From: Streptomyces sp. MMBL 11-1
GTDB taxonomy: Bacteria; Actinomycetota; Actinomycetes; Streptomycetales; Streptomycetaceae
NCBI RefSeq assembly: GCF_028622875.1
Contig: NZ_CP117709.1
Coordinates: forward strand, 4,963,001-5,027,000
Direction: 5' to 3'
Length of the DNA: 64,000 nucleotides
The translations under genes were made by a program, and so were the position numbers. How positions within the stretch are numbered: position 1 is the first letter of the stretch; each line of letters starts with the position of its first letter. Positions 63,520-64,000 of this stretch are shown here, piece by piece. The notes below the pieces were generated by a model, which was not told where the DNA came from, ran no database searches, and saw nothing but the letters and a program-made list of their open reading frames with translations.

Positions 63520-64000
63520 TCAGCCCCGGCCGCTGCGCAGGGCCTTGGCCCGCCGGGCCACCCGGCGCAGGGCCGGGCTGCTCCGCAGGAACGCCAGCCG
63601 GGCCGGGACCACTCCCGGAAGCGCGAGCGAGGCCAGCCGGCGGCGCTTGAAGTAGCGCCAGGTGCGATCGTCCAGGTGCGCGGAGAGATAGCGCTCGGCG
63701 GCCGGGCGCAGATCGGGGCGGACCTTCGGCCGCATCGCGAAGGCGACGGCCGCGAGCAGACCGTCCAACTCCGCACCGGAGCACGGCGGCTGCACCGCGA
63801 TCGCCTCCGTGCCGCCCGTAGCACCGGAACTCGGCGGCTGCACCGCGACCGTCTCCGTGCCGCCCGCCGCACCGGAGCACGGTGGCTGCACCGCGACCGC
63901 CTCCGTGCCGCCCGTCGCACCGGTGCGGGGCGTCCGCGCGGCCACCGCCTCCGCGTCACCGATCCCCGGCAGCAGGGCGTCGGCGAGCGTCGCCGGTATC
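63520..64000 (-). CDS. Second polysialyltransferase-like protein, C-terminal part (cut by window end)
   Basis: The frame is open to the window end and its start lies beyond 64000. The C-terminus RPKVRPDLRPAAERYLSAHL, TWRYFKRRRLASLALPG is clearly homologous to that of the 56914-58308 gene (LNPGLRPDAEAWL, HYFKRRRLQSLTLPGGG). Upstream it has IPATLADALLPGIGDAEA. Three 16-residue GGTEAVAVQPPCSGA repeats interrupt the middle. It is convergent with the AT3 gene. Confidence 0.8.
   Translation of the reverse strand, partial: IPATLADALLPGIGDAEAVAARTPRTGATGGTEAVAVQPPCSGAAGGTETVAVQPPSSGATGGTEAIAVQPPCSGAELDGLLAAVAFAMRPKVRPDLRPAAERYLSAHLDDRTWRYFKRRRLASLALPGVVPARLAFLRSSPALRRVARRAKALRSGRG
63773..63916 (-). 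repeat. Three 48-bp tandem repeats in the second polyST-like gene
   Basis: GCACCGGA starts at 63773, 63821, 63869 (and a partial at 63917): exact 48-bp spacing. Each encodes a 16-residue unit like TGGTEAVAVQPPCSGA with small changes. In frame, so length variants stay coding. Confidence 0.92.

Noticed and set aside
63773..63916. CRISPR-like regular repeats
   Set aside because: Units are contiguous 48-bp tandem repeats without spacers and lie in a coding frame; no cas genes.

Overview
The window is chromosomal DNA of a high-GC actinomycete, almost certainly a Streptomyces. The evidence is very high third-position GC, frequent GTG starts, and Streptomyces-type conserved families: DUF2690, DUF3017, DUF4328, the SCO4848-type membrane protein and MocR regulators. 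The order sucC-sucD-...-perM-like-purN-purH also matches the actinobacterial core seen in Mycobacterium tuberculosis. From memory, the order sucCD, purNH, folD, mdh, trpS, dac, sdh, then a wall-glycopolymer locus resembles the central S. coelicolor chromosome. I saw no rRNA, tRNA or CRISPR.

Layout. 1-19.6 kb is mostly housekeeping: sucCD; an HTH/sigma-like membrane protein; a PerM/DUF6350 protein; purNH; a DUF2079 protein; an RDD protein; folD with a DUF3017 gene; a DUF2690 regulator-like protein; mdh; a carboxymuconolactone-decarboxylase-like protein divergent from a MocR regulator; and a lipoprotein with an ATP-grasp ligase of the glutathionylspermidine-synthase family. 19.6-34 kb holds rocD, trpS, a 2'-5' RNA ligase-like gene, a DprE2/DprE1-like pair, a YihY protein, a D,D-carboxypeptidase, a metallophosphoesterase, an orphan peptide-binding protein, a TetR regulator and two unknown genes. 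34-42 kb holds the sdhCDAB operon, a uraD-like gene, a GH20 hexosaminidase, a DUF4328 protein and an unknown gene. 42-47 kb is kdpFABC, with a 27-residue membrane microprotein coupled in front of kdpF and no kdpDE nearby. 47-54 kb holds an orphan MurG paralogue, an ECF sigma factor with its coupled membrane partner, an L,D-transpeptidase and a LeuE-type exporter.

53.9-55.8 kb is an IS200/IS605-type insertion. It has an apparently intact TnpB with all three RuvC acidic residues, a right end that looks like an omega-RNA (reRNA) ending in TCAA, a decayed tnpA remnant, a stranded 3' gene fragment on one side and an intact-looking MerR/SoxR-type promoter (19-bp spacer) on the other. 55.9-64 kb is a surface-glycan locus: a GT2 glycosyltransferase, a polysialyltransferase-family protein, a TPR/GT29-like protein, a three-part protein (GT-A-like, TPR, polysaccharide pyruvyl transferase), an acyltransferase-3, and a convergent second polysialyltransferase-like gene cut by the window end. 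It most plausibly makes a sialic-acid-like (teichulosonic) wall polymer.

How the genes work together. sucCD, mdh and sdhCDAB are TCA-cycle genes. purNH and folD share one-carbon metabolism. The carboxypeptidase, MurG paralogue, L,D-transpeptidase, DprE-like pair and glycan locus all concern the cell envelope. Most transcription units end in strong GC hairpins without U-tracts, often shared between convergent genes. The most interesting parts are the TnpB/omega-RNA element and what it interrupted, the glycan locus, and the DprE1-like oxidase with altered active-site residues.
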